Assembly (NCBI RefSeq): GCF_003258595.1
Contig: NZ_QHHQ01000011.1
Location: forward strand, 116,588-180,587
From: Acuticoccus sediminis
GTDB taxonomy: Bacteria; Pseudomonadota; Alphaproteobacteria; Rhizobiales; Amorphaceae
Direction of reading: 5' to 3'
Length of the DNA stretch: 64,000 nt
Positions 38,170 to 47,389 of the stretch are shown piece after piece; the first letter of the stretch is position 1, and the number at the start of each line of letters is the position of its first letter. Below the pieces are notes generated by a model. It worked only from the letters and a program-made list of their open reading frames with translations. It made no database searches and was not told the origin of the DNA. A program made the translations under genes and the position numbers.

Positions 38170-39107
38170 TACCGGATCCTCGGGTCGAACAGCGTGTAGC
38201 TGATGTCGATCAGAAGGTTGATGAGCACGTAGACGAAGCTGAAGATCAAGATCACGCCCTGGATGACGGGGTAGTCGCGGCGCAGGATGGAATCGACCGT
38301 CAGCCGGCCGAGGCCGGGCAGCGCGAAGACGCTCTCGATGACCACCGCGCCGGAGATCATGAGCGCGATTCCGAGGCCGATCACCGTGACGATGGGTACC
38401 GCCGCGTTGCGCAGCGCATGGACGAACAGGACGATGCGTTCGGACACGCCCTTGGCCCGTGCGGTGCGGATATAGTCCTCGCTCAGGATCTCCAGCATCG
38501 TCGCGCGTGTAATGCGGGCGATCAGCGCCACGTAGACCCCGGCGAGGGTGGCGGCGGGCAGGAGGAGGTTGCGCAGCCAAGGCCAGAAGCCTTCGGAGAG
38601 CGGCGTGTAGCCCTGCACCGGAAGGAGATGGAACTTCAGCGCCAGCACGTAGGCGAGGACGTAGCCGATGACGAAGACGGGTACCGAGAAGCCCAGCACC
38701 GCGATCAGCATGACCACCCTGTCGACGAGGCGGCCGCGATTGTGCGCGGCGACGACGCCGAGCGGCACTGCCACGCCGATCGCCATCACCAGCGTCACCA
38801 CCATGAGCGACAGGGTGGGCTCGACGCGCTGCAGGATCATCGTAGAGACCGGCAGCCGGGTGAAGATGGAGACCCCGAAGTCGCCCTGCAGCACGTTCCC
38901 GGCCCATTCCAGGAAGCGCACGGGAAAGCTGCGGTCGAGCCCGAGCTGGGTGCGGATCGCGGCGATCTCGGTGTCGCTCGCCTGATCGCCGGCGAGGATC
39001 GCGGCCGGGTCGCCCGGCGCGAGGTAGAGCAGCGAGAAGACGAAGATCATCACGAACGCCATGACGGGCAGCGTCGCGAGGATACGGCGGGCGATGTAGA
39101 CGCTCAT
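38166..39107 (-). CDS. dppB: Dipeptide/oligopeptide ABC permease (DppB family)
   Basis: Permease of 313 aa with MSVYIARRILATLPVMAFVMIFVFSLLYLAPGDPA at the N-terminus and the coupling loop LSEDYIRTARAKGVSERIVLFVHALRN. Six hydrophobic helices. It follows the receptor gene after a 148-bp gap containing two strong hairpins. Confidence 0.93.
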   Translation of the reverse strand: MSVYIARRILATLPVMAFVMIFVFSLLYLAPGDPAAILAGDQASDTEIAAIRTQLGLDRSFPVRFLEWAGNVLQGDFGVSIFTRLPVSTMILQRVEPTLSLMVVTLVMAIGVAVPLGVVAAHNRGRLVDRVVMLIAVLGFSVPVFVIGYVLAYVLALKFHLLPVQGYTPLSEGFWPWLRNLLLPAATLAGVYVALIARITRATMLEILSEDYIRTARAKGVSERIVLFVHALRNAAVPIVTVIGLGIALMISGAVVIESVFALPGLGRLTVDSILRRDYPVIQGVILIFSFVYVLINLLIDISYTLFDPRIRY

Positions 39108-39154
39108 ACCAAAGGGTCGGCTCCGCGGACGGCGGGGAGGGAAGGGCGGTCGGC

Positions 39155-39199
39155 GCGGCCGCTCGATGGCCGCGTCCGCACGTGCCGGCCGCGCGGCAC
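39155..39199 (-). terminator. intercistronic hairpins between peptide receptor and dppB
   Basis: GCGGCC-N7-GGCCGC (39155-39173) and GTGCCG-N6-CGGCAC (39182-39199). This is the third receptor gene in the window followed by stable hairpins before its operon partners. Confidence 0.45.
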
Positions 39200-39255
39200 G
39201 GCGCTTCGGAGAAATCGCGGCGGCCCGTGAGGAGCGCCGCGACGTGGGACGGCCG

Positions 39256-40845
39256 TCAGGTCCGGTGAACGTTCCAGAACATGTCGACCGAGCCGTGCAG
39301 CGCGCCCTGAAGGTCGGAGCGGATCGCGCCGGTGCGGAAGACCTGCCCGAGCGGGACGACCGGGACCATCTCCAGCGCCCGCTGGTGCGCCTCGTTGAAG
39401 AGTCGCTGCTGCTCGGCCGGATCGGTCGCCGACAGCCACGCCTCGACCAGGCGCTCGGTCTCGGCGTCCTCGAACCAGCCCCACCAGCCGCCTTGGCCGA
39501 TGCCGCGCGTGGTGGCGTTCGTTGCCGGGTTGGCGATCGAGATGGCCGGCCAGTTGGTGTGAGCGATGCTCCAGCCGCCGTTCTCGACGGGCTCCTTCGA
39601 GACGCGCCGCTGCACGACGGTGCCCCAGTCGGTGTCCTGCAGGTCGACGTTCATGCCGAGCTGGGTGAGGAGGTCGGCCGTCACCAGACCGTGAGGGTGG
39701 ATCGAGGCGATGTCGGTCGGGTTGAGGATGACGACCCGCTCGCCGTCGTAGCCGGCGTCGGCGAGCATCTTGCGCGCTTCGTCGAGGGTATGGGGCGGGC
39801 TCATCATGTCGCTGCCGAGTTCTTCCACGCCCGGCATGCCGCACGGGAACATCGCCCGGCACTCCTGCCGCTCGTCGTCGCTGGCGGTGATCGACTGCAG
39901 GTAGGGGAGCTGGTTCACCGCCATCATCACGGCGCGGCGGATCTCGGGGTTGTTGAACGGCGGCTGCAGATGGTTGAAGCGCATCACCGTCATCAGTCCG
40001 AACGGGTCGGTCTGGAAGAGTTCCACCCCCGGCGCGGCGGCGATGATCGGCACCAGGTCCGGCAGCACGGTGGAGATCCAGTCGACCTCGCCGGCCTGGA
40101 TGGCGGCGACCTTGGTCGCCTCGTCGGGAATGATCTGCCAGATCAGCCGGTCGAAGTGGACCACCTTGCCGCCCGAGGTCCACGAGGCCGGCCCGGAACG
40201 CGGCACGTAGTCCTGGAACTTCTCGTAGACCACGCGGTCGCCCGAGACGTACTCGTCAGCGAGGAAGCGGAAGGGGCCGGAGCCGACCATCTCGGTCACC
40301 TGCTCGGCGATCGGCTGCGAGGCGAGACGCTCGGGCATGATCATCGCGGGCGAGGAGTGCGGCTTGCCGATCGCCTCGAGGAGCGGGCCGAAGGGGCGCG
40401 TCAGACGAATGCGGACCGTCTTGTCGTCCTTGGCCTCGAACGCCTCGGTGGCCGCGCGCAGGGCCTGGCCGAAGGCGTCGCGCTGCGACCAGCGGTCGAG
40501 GCTGGCGGCGCAGTCCTGGGCGCGCACCGGCTCGCCGTCGTGGAAGGTGAGACCGTCCCTGAGGGTGATCTCCCAGGTGAGGCCGTCGTCGGACACGGTG
40601 TGGCCCGCGGCCATCTGCGGCTGCGGCTTCAGATCGGAATCGACGCCGTAGAGCGTGTCGAACACGCAGTAGCCGTGCGTGATCGACACCGCCGCCGGGG
40701 TGAAGACCGGGTCGAGGATGGTCAGGTTAGAGCTCGGCACATAGCGCAGCGTCCCGCCCGGTGCGCCCTGTGCGCGAAGGACGGAGGGCATCGCGAGCAT
40801 CGGCAAGGCGGCGGCCGAACCAAGGAGCGTTCTGCGGGTGATCAT
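39256..40845 (-). CDS. ABC transporter substrate-binding protein (peptide/nickel SBP_bac_5 family)
   Basis: Periplasmic receptor of 529 aa, cluster-C binding protein (DppA/OppA family). The signal peptide carries a twin-arginine-like start (MITRRTLLGSAAALPMLAMPSVLRA-Q). Typical segments are GGTLRYVPSSNLTILDPVFT, YCVFDTLYGVDSDLKPQPQMA and FNNPEIRRAVMMAVNQLPYLQ. It precedes dppBCDF and follows the M81 peptidase gene. Relatives bind peptides, sugars, opines or nickel; specificity is not visible. Confidence 0.93.
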   Translation of the reverse strand: MITRRTLLGSAAALPMLAMPSVLRAQGAPGGTLRYVPSSNLTILDPVFTPAAVSITHGYCVFDTLYGVDSDLKPQPQMAAGHTVSDDGLTWEITLRDGLTFHDGEPVRAQDCAASLDRWSQRDAFGQALRAATEAFEAKDDKTVRIRLTRPFGPLLEAIGKPHSSPAMIMPERLASQPIAEQVTEMVGSGPFRFLADEYVSGDRVVYEKFQDYVPRSGPASWTSGGKVVHFDRLIWQIIPDEATKVAAIQAGEVDWISTVLPDLVPIIAAAPGVELFQTDPFGLMTVMRFNHLQPPFNNPEIRRAVMMAVNQLPYLQSITASDDERQECRAMFPCGMPGVEELGSDMMSPPHTLDEARKMLADAGYDGERVVILNPTDIASIHPHGLVTADLLTQLGMNVDLQDTDWGTVVQRRVSKEPVENGGWSIAHTNWPAISIANPATNATTRGIGQGGWWGWFEDAETERLVEAWLSATDPAEQQRLFNEAHQRALEMVPVVPLGQVFRTGAIRSDLQGALHGSVDMFWNVHRT

Positions 40846-40912
40846 TGCCTCTCCCTTTCAAACGTTTGAGGTGTCGTCAGGCGGGGGCCGGCGTGCCGAT
40901 CATCGCAGCGCG

Positions 40913-42400
40913 TCAGCTCAGACGCGGGGGCGTCTGCGGGTCGTCGACCGGCCAGAAGGGGCGCACGCGGTGGTGCCAGTCGACCTTGGACAGATCGAGC
41001 GGCGTCGCGCCGGGGCCATGGACGGAGAGGAAGGCCCGCTCGGGGGTGAGCAGCTTGCGGAAGTTCATGAGCTGCTTGAACGAAACCATCTTGAATGCGC
41101 TGATGTCGATGCCGCATGCGGCGTAGTGCTCGTCCATGTGCTCGTAGACTGCATAGCTGGCGGCCAGAACCCGGATCGGCCCGATGCGCAGGACCGCGAC
41201 GGGCCCGAGCGTGGCGGAGGCGCCGGCGACGGGGCCGCCGGTGTACGTGAAGCGCCCCTCGCACAGCCGCTCGACGGTCGCGTTGACCCTCACCGGGGCG
41301 ACCTGCCGGTCGTCCTGCCAGGCGCCGATTTCGAACATCGCGCCGGCACCCTCGCCGGCCGCGGTCGCCCGCTCCACCGTTCCCGGGTCGACGATGGCGA
41401 CGGCGGCGGGCGTTTCTGGCGCGTGGGCGAGGAGTGCGGCGAGGATAGCCGGAGAATCGCCCGAAGCTCCTCCGCCGATGCTGTCCGACGCATCCACCAG
41501 AAGGACGGTTTCGGCGTCCATCGCGAGCGCGGCCCGGACCGCTTCGGCCGGGGTATAGGCGGGCAGCTCGAAGGCGCGGCGGCGGGTCCACATCGCCTCG
41601 GCGACGGCCGTCGCCGCCATCTCGGCCGCGGCCGCGTCGCCGTCGGTCACCGCGAGGCCGGTGATGCCCACGTCCGGCCCGTCGAGCCATGGCTGGACCG
41701 GGAAGTAACTGACCGACAGCGCCGCGCCGGCGGCTTCCATGGCGCGGGCGATGCGCGCCACCTCGGCGAGCGGCGCGTCGTCGAGGGTCGCCATGCCGAG
41801 GACCGGCAGGATGGCGTTGAAGGCGACGTGGCCGATGCGCGGGGAGATCTCGCCGCGCATCGTGCGCACGAGGAGTGACGCAGCCCGGGCGCCGGTCTCG
41901 TAGGCGTCGACGTGGGGATAGGTCTCGTAGCCGACGACGATGCTGGCGTTGCGGGCCATCCTGCGGCTCACATGGGCGTGCAGGTCGAGGCTGACGGCGA
42001 TCGGCACCGCGTCGCCCACCCGCTCGCGCAGACCGGCCAGGAGGGTGCCTTCCGGGTCCCCGTCCGAGGCGGTGATCATCGCCCCGTGGAGGGCGAGGTA
42101 GATCCCGTCGAGCGGACCTGCGGCGGCGATCCCGTCGAGGATCTCCGCCATTGCCTCGGCGAAGAAGGCGTCGTCGACGTGGCCGCCGGCGCCGCCCTTG
42201 GCCATGTAGACGGGGATCACCTCCGCCCCGGCCGCCCGCACGGTGTCGATGCCGCCGGTGAGGGCGAGGGCCTTGCCGGCCACCGCCTCGAGGATCGCCG
42301 GGCCGCGATGGAGCGCCTTACGAGCAAAGTCGGCCCTGCGGTCGACCCTCAAAGACAGGCTGTTGCCCTCATACTCGAGGCTTGCGACGGCGACACGCAT
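40913..42400 (-). CDS. M81 family metallopeptidase (MlrC-like)
   Basis: Zinc peptidase family M81 (microcystinase C type), 495 aa, with N-terminal DUF1485-like catalytic domain and C-terminal MlrC domain. Likely zinc ligands are Asp and His in SLDLHAHV and His in GYETYPHVD. MlrC cleaves the linear tetrapeptide left from cyclic D-amino-acid peptides; most relatives sit beside Dpp-type importers, as here. No signal peptide, so cytoplasmic. It appears to be the first gene of the importer operon, with a 67-bp gap to the receptor gene. Confidence 0.9.
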   Translation of the reverse strand: MRVAVASLEYEGNSLSLRVDRRADFARKALHRGPAILEAVAGKALALTGGIDTVRAAGAEVIPVYMAKGGAGGHVDDAFFAEAMAEILDGIAAAGPLDGIYLALHGAMITASDGDPEGTLLAGLRERVGDAVPIAVSLDLHAHVSRRMARNASIVVGYETYPHVDAYETGARAASLLVRTMRGEISPRIGHVAFNAILPVLGMATLDDAPLAEVARIARAMEAAGAALSVSYFPVQPWLDGPDVGITGLAVTDGDAAAAEMAATAVAEAMWTRRRAFELPAYTPAEAVRAALAMDAETVLLVDASDSIGGGASGDSPAILAALLAHAPETPAAVAIVDPGTVERATAAGEGAGAMFEIGAWQDDRQVAPVRVNATVERLCEGRFTYTGGPVAGASATLGPVAVLRIGPIRVLAASYAVYEHMDEHYAACGIDISAFKMVSFKQLMNFRKLLTPERAFLSVHGPGATPLDLSKVDWHHRVRPFWPVDDPQTPPRLS

Positions 42401-42717
42401 CTCGCGTCAGCACTTCGTCCGCGAAAGCGAGGCAGTCGGGTGTCGGCGCATCGTCGTCTCCTTCGGCATGGCAAGAGAGTGTTCCAAAAGCCGAGCATCG
42501 GCAAATGCAAAAATTTTCACGGAAGTTGCTTGTCATGCATATTGTTGCTCTGAATCCGCCCTATAAATCGGCCACTTGTGGCCGCGCTATATGTCGATCG
42601 GGATGGAAAAGCAGCCCGAACCACTTTCAATCCGATCGGTAAGTCGAAAGACGGCAACTCTTGTCGGAGTGCCGAAATGCCGCTTCCGAGCGCACAAGCC
42701 CCGGTGCTCACCGGGAA

Positions 42718-43233
42718 ACGTCGGCGCGAAGCTGACCGACCTCGCCGTCATCACCACCGCCTCGCGCGGCGAAACCACGGCGTGGCCGAAGGACCTCGGC
42801 GCGAACCACGGGATCGACCATACGAAGCCGCTGGCAGCGCAGGTCGACGCTCTCGGTATCGGCGCGCCGGCCTTCGTCTACTCGACCACCGACACCGACC
42901 AGCACCTCGCCGACATCGCGAAGCTCATCGCCCCGCAAGGCCGGTTCGCACTGATCGACGACCCCGCGACGGTGGACATCACGCTCCTCAAGCAGAAGAG
43001 CGTATCGACGCACTGGGAGCTCATGTTCACACGCCCGATGTACGGCACCGAGGACACCGGCAAGCAGGGTGAGCTCCCGAGCGAGGTCTCGGCCTCTGAT
43101 CGACGACGGCACCCTCAGGACCACGCTCGGCGAGAGCTGCGGCACCATCAACGCGGCGAACCGGAAGCGCGCGCACGCCCTCATCGAGAGCCACCGCGCG
43201 AGGGACAAGATCGTGCTGGAGGGGTGGCCCTGA
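42718..43233 (+). pseudogene. Headless, frameshifted zinc-type alcohol dehydrogenase
   Basis: From about 42718 the frame reads LTDLAVITTASRGETTAWPKDLGANHGIDHTKPL and on to LLKQKSVSTHWELMFTRPMYGT, the cofactor-binding and C-terminal parts of a quinone-oxidoreductase/zinc-type alcohol dehydrogenase. The catalytic N-terminal half is missing. Near 43095 the frame breaks; the continuation LIDDGTLRTTLGESCGTINAAN ... ARDKIVLEGWP is in another frame and stops at 43233. The preceding 317 bp (42401-42717) holds only the M81 promoter region, AT-rich at 42500-42560, and no gene. Confidence 0.8.
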
Positions 43234-43380
43234 GACACGGTCTCGCGGCGCCTACGGGAAAATGGCCGACGGGATCGGGGTCGGCCGATTTGCAGCGTCG
43301 TCGATCCGTACCGCCTTGCGTCTGGCCATGTATGATCGTCGCGGATTTCTATCGACTTCATCAACGCAAGGATCGAATCC

Positions 43381-45036
43381 ATGACCAAAGGGTCGGACCT
43401 CTTCGTCGCAGCGCTGGAGAACGAGGGGGTGGACCGCATCTTCGGTGTGCCGGGGGAGGAGAACCTCGACGTTCTGGAGTCGTTGCGGACCTCGCGCATT
43501 GAACTGATCCTGACGCGTCACGAGCAGGCGGCGGCCTTCATGGCGGCGACCCATGGACGCCTCACGGGCAGGCCAGGCGTCTGCCTCGCCACGCTCGGTC
43601 CGGGTGCGCTCAATCTGTCGACCGGCGCGGCCTATGCCCACCTCGGCGCCATGCCGATGATCCTCGTCACCGGCCAGAAAGCGGTGATGAGCGCGAAGCA
43701 AGCCCGCTTCCAGATCGTCGATATCGTCGCCTCGATGAAGCCGCTCACCAAGATGACGCGGCAGATCGTCAGCGCGGCCGCGATCCCCGCAACCGTGCGC
43801 GACGCCTTTCGCATCGCGATGGAAGAACGCCCCGGACCGGTCCATCTCGAACTGCCGGAAGACGTCGCGGCGGCGGACGTGGAGAACGCTTGCCTGATCC
43901 CCGTCCACACGCTGGAGCAGCCCGTTGCGGGCGCGACCGCGCTTGACCGGGTGGTGGAGGCGATCCTCGCCGCGAAGCGGCCACTCGTGATGGTCGGCGC
44001 GGCGGGCAACCGGCCGTCTCTGGTCGAAGCTCTGTCGGAGTTCATCACGCGCACCCGGCTGCCCTTCTTCAATACGCAGATGGGCAAGGGCGCGGTCACC
44101 GGCGGCTCCAATCTCTACATGGGGACGGCAGCGCTGTCGGAGGGTGACTATGTCCACGAGGCCGTCGCGCGCGCCGACCTCATCGTCGCCATCGGCCACG
44201 ACACGGTGGAGAAACCGCCCTTCCTGATGAAGAGCGCCGGCGGGCCGAAGGTCATTCACGTCGGCTACCAGTCCGCGACGGTCGAAGAGGTCTACCACCC
44301 GGATATCGAGTTGATCGGCGATATCGGGGCGACGGTCGCAGCACTCGGCGAGCGGCTCGAAGGCCGGCTGTCCGCCGACGAGGGAATGCTCGAACTGCGC
44401 CAGAGGATTCTTGCCCGGATCAACGACCGTGCCGAAGAAGATCGCTTCCCGGTGACGCCGCAGCGGCTCGTCCACGACGTCCGCCAGGTGATGCCCGACG
44501 ACGGTATCGTCTGCCTCGACAACGGCATGTACAAGATCTGGTTCGCCCGCAACTACCGCACCCACGTCGCCAACACGCTGCTGCTCGACAATGCGCTCGC
44601 CACGATGGGCGCGGGCCTCCCCTCGGCGATGATGGCGGCGATGCTCTACCCGGACCGGCGGGTCATGGCGGTCTGCGGCGACGGCGGCTTCATGATGAAC
44701 TCGCAGGAGATGGAAACCGCGGTGCGGCGCGGGCTGAACCTCGTGGTGGTCGTGCTGAACGACAGCGCATACGGCATGATCCGCTGGAAGCAGGCCGTCG
44801 ACGGCTTCCCCGATTTCGGCATGAGCTTCGGCAACCCCGATTTCGTGCGCTATGCAGAGGCCTATGGGGCGAAGGGATCGCGGGTGAGCGCGGTGGAAGA
44901 TCTCGTGCCGACCTTGGAGGCCGCATTCGCGGGTGGCGGCGTCCATCTGGTCGAGGTGCCGATCGACTATTCCGAGAACACCCGGGTTCTGGTCGACGAG
45001 CTGCGTAACCGCACGCCCGACGTGGAATGTGCCTGA
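43381..45036 (+). CDS. Acetolactate synthase-like TPP enzyme (large subunit)
   Basis: TPP enzyme of 551 aa. TRHEQAAAFMAATHGRLTGRPGVCLATLGPGALNLSTG is the PYR domain with activating Glu; VVVVLNDSAYGMIRWKQ and CGDGGFMMNSQEMETAVRR form the PP-domain cofactor site. Catabolic acetolactate-synthase-like proteins of this type are often followed by an aldehyde dehydrogenase; here only its first 32 codons survive downstream (45090). The gene itself is complete and starts at ATG 43381. No regulatory subunit gene is nearby. The reaction (pyruvate condensation or another 2-oxoacid) is not certain. Confidence 0.88.
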   Translation: MTKGSDLFVAALENEGVDRIFGVPGEENLDVLESLRTSRIELILTRHEQAAAFMAATHGRLTGRPGVCLATLGPGALNLSTGAAYAHLGAMPMILVTGQKAVMSAKQARFQIVDIVASMKPLTKMTRQIVSAAAIPATVRDAFRIAMEERPGPVHLELPEDVAAADVENACLIPVHTLEQPVAGATALDRVVEAILAAKRPLVMVGAAGNRPSLVEALSEFITRTRLPFFNTQMGKGAVTGGSNLYMGTAALSEGDYVHEAVARADLIVAIGHDTVEKPPFLMKSAGGPKVIHVGYQSATVEEVYHPDIELIGDIGATVAALGERLEGRLSADEGMLELRQRILARINDRAEEDRFPVTPQRLVHDVRQVMPDDGIVCLDNGMYKIWFARNYRTHVANTLLLDNALATMGAGLPSAMMAAMLYPDRRVMAVCGDGGFMMNSQEMETAVRRGLNLVVVVLNDSAYGMIRWKQAVDGFPDFGMSFGNPDFVRYAEAYGAKGSRVSAVEDLVPTLEAAFAGGGVHLVEVPIDYSENTRVLVDELRNRTPDVECA

Positions 45037-45089
45037 ACAGGCCGGCTTCCCGGCCCGAGGCCAGGACCCGAGACGCAAGGAGCCCGAAC

Positions 45090-45242
45090 ATGCTGAAGGT
45101 CGTGCAGGCATTCGACCGCGCGCCGGTCGCGGAGATCGACACGGACGATGCCGCCGCGCTGGAGCGCAAGCTGGCCGCGAATGCGTGCATGGGATCAATT
45201 TTGACGGCCGCCGGGTTTGGATGGCGACTGGTCGGCACTTGA
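45090..45242 (+). pseudogene. 5' stub of an aldehyde dehydrogenase gene
   Basis: ATG 45090 has AAGGAG (45077-45082) and begins MLKVVQAFDRAPVAEIDTDD, the N-terminus of a NAD-dependent aldehyde dehydrogenase. Homology ends after about 32 codons (45185), where the DNA joins an unrelated beta-propeller fragment; the frame then runs to a chance stop at 45242. The good ribosome site suggests it was the second gene of an operon with the TPP enzyme before truncation. Confidence 0.65.
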
Positions 45243-45669
45243 ATGCTTTCGACCCGGACACCGCAGAGATGTCGAAGACGCTCGACGTTGCTGCAGGGGC
45301 GGCACGGCCTTCGACGGGGCGCATTTGCTCCAGATCGCAGAGGCCCTGATCCGAAAGACCGATTCCGAGACGGGCGAGGTTCTCGCAACCATCCCGGCGC
45401 CCGGCGATGGTGACGACACCGGTCTGGCCTGGGTTGAGGGTTCGCTGTGGGTTGGGCGGCATCGCGGCCGCAAGATCCATCGGGTCGACCGGGCGACGGG
45501 AACGGTGCTGAGTACGATCGAAACGGATCGGTTCGTCACGGGGGTCGACGGTGACTTCTGGCATGGCCCGTGGGAGGATGGCGGATGCGATATCCGCCGC
45601 ATCGATCCTGCAACCGGGAACGTGCTCGAGATTGTGGACATGCCGGCAGGGGCCGCGTCCTCGATCTGA
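45188..45669 (+). pseudogene. Fragment of a glutamine-cyclotransferase/SMP-30-like beta-propeller gene
   Basis: HGINFDGRRVWMATGRHLNAFDP is read in one frame; from about 45295 the propeller continues in a second frame as TAFDGAHLLQIAE, ATIPAPGDGDDTGLAWVEG and RRIDPATGNVLEIVDMPAG to a stop at 45669. Repeated blades of the form GLAWVEGSLWVG ... IHRVDRATG are clear. The 5' end is missing at the junction with the aldehyde dehydrogenase stub, and one base appears lost near 45295. Confidence 0.65.
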
Positions 45670-45697
45670 ACCGGACTCCGTCGGAAGGAGACGGAGC

Positions 45698-46177
45698 CGT
45701 TTCAGCGAGGAGCAGATGATCGCGGTGCTGAAGCACGCGGCGGGGATCGGTGTGGCGGAGCTATGCCGCAAGCACGGGATCAGCGATGCGACGTTCTACA
45801 CGTGGAGCATGCGCTACGGCGGGATGGAGGTCTCGGACGCCAGGCGGCTGAAGGCGCTGGCGAACGAGCGGCGCCGGTCCGGTTACCGCCGCCTACACAT
45901 CCCGCTGCGCCGGCAAGGCATCGAGATGAACCACAAGAAGCTGTTCCGCCTCCACCGCGAGGAACGGCTGGCTGTGCGGCGCCGCGGCGGGCGCGAGCAC
46001 GCAATCGGAACGCGCGCACGATGACGCCGCAGCCTGCCGGCCACTCGCCGCCTCATCGAAGAATGGTGCGCCGACTACAATCACGACGGCCCGTACACCA
46101 GCCTCGGCTGTCTCATCCCGAACGAGTCTGCAACCCTGTCCCGAGAGGGCCACAGCATGTATGGAGTCCAGCTGTGA
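45698..46177 (+). mobile_element. IS3-family transposase remnant (orfA/orfB fused by deletion)
   Basis: RFSEEQMIAVLKHAAGIGVAELCRKHGISDATFYTW is the OrfA helix-turn-helix, ending with GGMEVSDARRLKALANE. It then jumps directly to RRSGYRRLHIPLRRQGIEMNHKKLFRLHREERLAVRRR, the OrfB helical N-terminus, so the middle is deleted. After a frame break, IEEWCADYNHDGPYTSLGCLIPNE is the OrfB C-terminus, ending at 46177. The DDE core is largely absent, so it is inactive. The terminal repeats were not identified. Confidence 0.8.
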
Positions 46178-46368
46178 GCGAGGCCACTTCGGCGGCAACG
46201 TCAGCAGCGTCCCCACGCCAAGCCTGGTCCGGAGAATCCCGGCAGATCATGCGTGCCGCGCCCGGCGAGCGAACATCGGCAGGCTTCCGGGCAAGCGACC
46301 TCGCGACATCGCGCATATTCGGCTGGCGGCCGCAGAGGTCACAGTCGTCATCACAAGCAACGGCCGAC

Positions 46369-47250
46369 TTAGCCGTCCCGGAACTCTTTCAGATGCGTTG
46401 CTAGAAGAGCCACCGCCTTCTTCTCGGATCGGCGTTGCGGATAACTCAAGTAGTACCCGCCGCCCGGAACATATGGGCGGTCGCGGTAGACCGACAGGCG
46501 CCCTTGGGACAACAGGTCCGCCGTGTTCGACACCCAGCCCAGCATGACGCCCATCCCCGCCAATGCTGCTTGCGTCGCCTGCACGTAGTTGTCGAAGACC
46601 CGGTCGGCACGACGCTTTCTCGAAAGCCCCGTGGCGTCGAAATACTCTTCCCAACCCGCCCAGCCATTGCCGTCCGATCGAACGTGCAGGAGTGTCGCGG
46701 CCTCGAAATCCCCGGCCCCGTGCGTCTCGAAGGCTTCCGGCTGGCACACCGGCAGGACTTTCTCACGAAAGAGCAGGTCGCCTTGCTTCCCGGCGTCCTG
46801 TTCGCGCCTGTACCGGATGAGAAGATCCGTGCCGGGTGCGAAGTGCGGCACGCCGCTGGACGTCACGACCCTGGCGCTGATGTCCGGGTGGGCGCCGTAG
46901 AACATGGCGAGCCGCGGCATCAGCCAATAGGTGCCGGTACAGACGGTACAGGCGATGTTGACCTCGGTCTCGCCGGCCGCTCTGGCCCCGATCTCTTCCA
47001 GCGCGCGCTCCATCCGATCCATGCCCTGCGACACCGCCTCGTAGAGCGAATGTCCACTTTCCGTCGGCGTCGCCGGGCGCACGTTTCGGTCGAAAAGCTT
47101 GACGCCGACATGGTCCTCCAATGCCCGGACGGCCTGACTGACGGCGGGCTGGGTCACGTTGAGTTCCAGGGCGGCATTCTGAATGCCGCCGCTTCGGATC
47201 ACCGCCTCGAATGCCGTCATCAGCCGGAGAGGTGGTAGGTTGCGCCGCAT
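46369..47250 (-). CDS. LysR family regulator (GcvA-like)
   Basis: LTTR of about 293 aa. From ATG 47250 it begins MRRNLPPLRLMTAFEAVIRSGGIQNAALELNVTQPAVSQAVRALEDHVGVKLFDR, the GcvA-type opening. The effector domain contains VNIACTVCTGTYWLMPRLAMFY. ATG 47256 is an alternative start. The divergent gap to the class II aldolase gene carries a strong inverted repeat starting at 47252 and several ATTAG/CTAAT pentamers of the sort GcvA binds. It probably controls the aldolase/HAD pair. Confidence 0.9.
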   Translation of the reverse strand: MRRNLPPLRLMTAFEAVIRSGGIQNAALELNVTQPAVSQAVRALEDHVGVKLFDRNVRPATPTESGHSLYEAVSQGMDRMERALEEIGARAAGETEVNIACTVCTGTYWLMPRLAMFYGAHPDISARVVTSSGVPHFAPGTDLLIRYRREQDAGKQGDLLFREKVLPVCQPEAFETHGAGDFEAATLLHVRSDGNGWAGWEEYFDATGLSRKRRADRVFDNYVQATQAALAGMGVMLGWVSNTADLLSQGRLSVYRDRPYVPGGGYYLSYPQRRSEKKAVALLATHLKEFRDG

Positions 47251-47251
47251 T

Positions 47252-47273
47252 AGCATAACTTCTGGATTATGCT
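47252..47273. promoter_or_regulatory. putative LysR operator, AGCATAA-N8-TTATGCT
   Basis: Perfect 7-bp arms with an 8-bp spacer, adjacent to the LysR start codon and inside the divergent gap. ATTAG occurs at 47249-47253, 47275-47279 and 47364-47368. Confidence 0.6.
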
Positions 47274-47389
47274 GGATTAGGAGTTTCGATCTTCTGTAGT
47301 CGTAAAATTGAAGGTATTCCAGAGAGATCGGCGGCTCTGAATCCACACTTCTACGCCAATAACATTAGTAAAACATTCGGGAGGTGCCT

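Noticed and set aside
43252..45771. Long minus-strand open frame
   Set aside because: Antisense to the acetolactate-synthase-like gene and to pseudogene debris; no family motifs.
45551..46024. A helix-turn-helix protein encoded by the continuous frame
   Set aside because: The frame is an accidental fusion of the start of IS3 OrfA with the start of OrfB and has no proper start; it is transposon debris.
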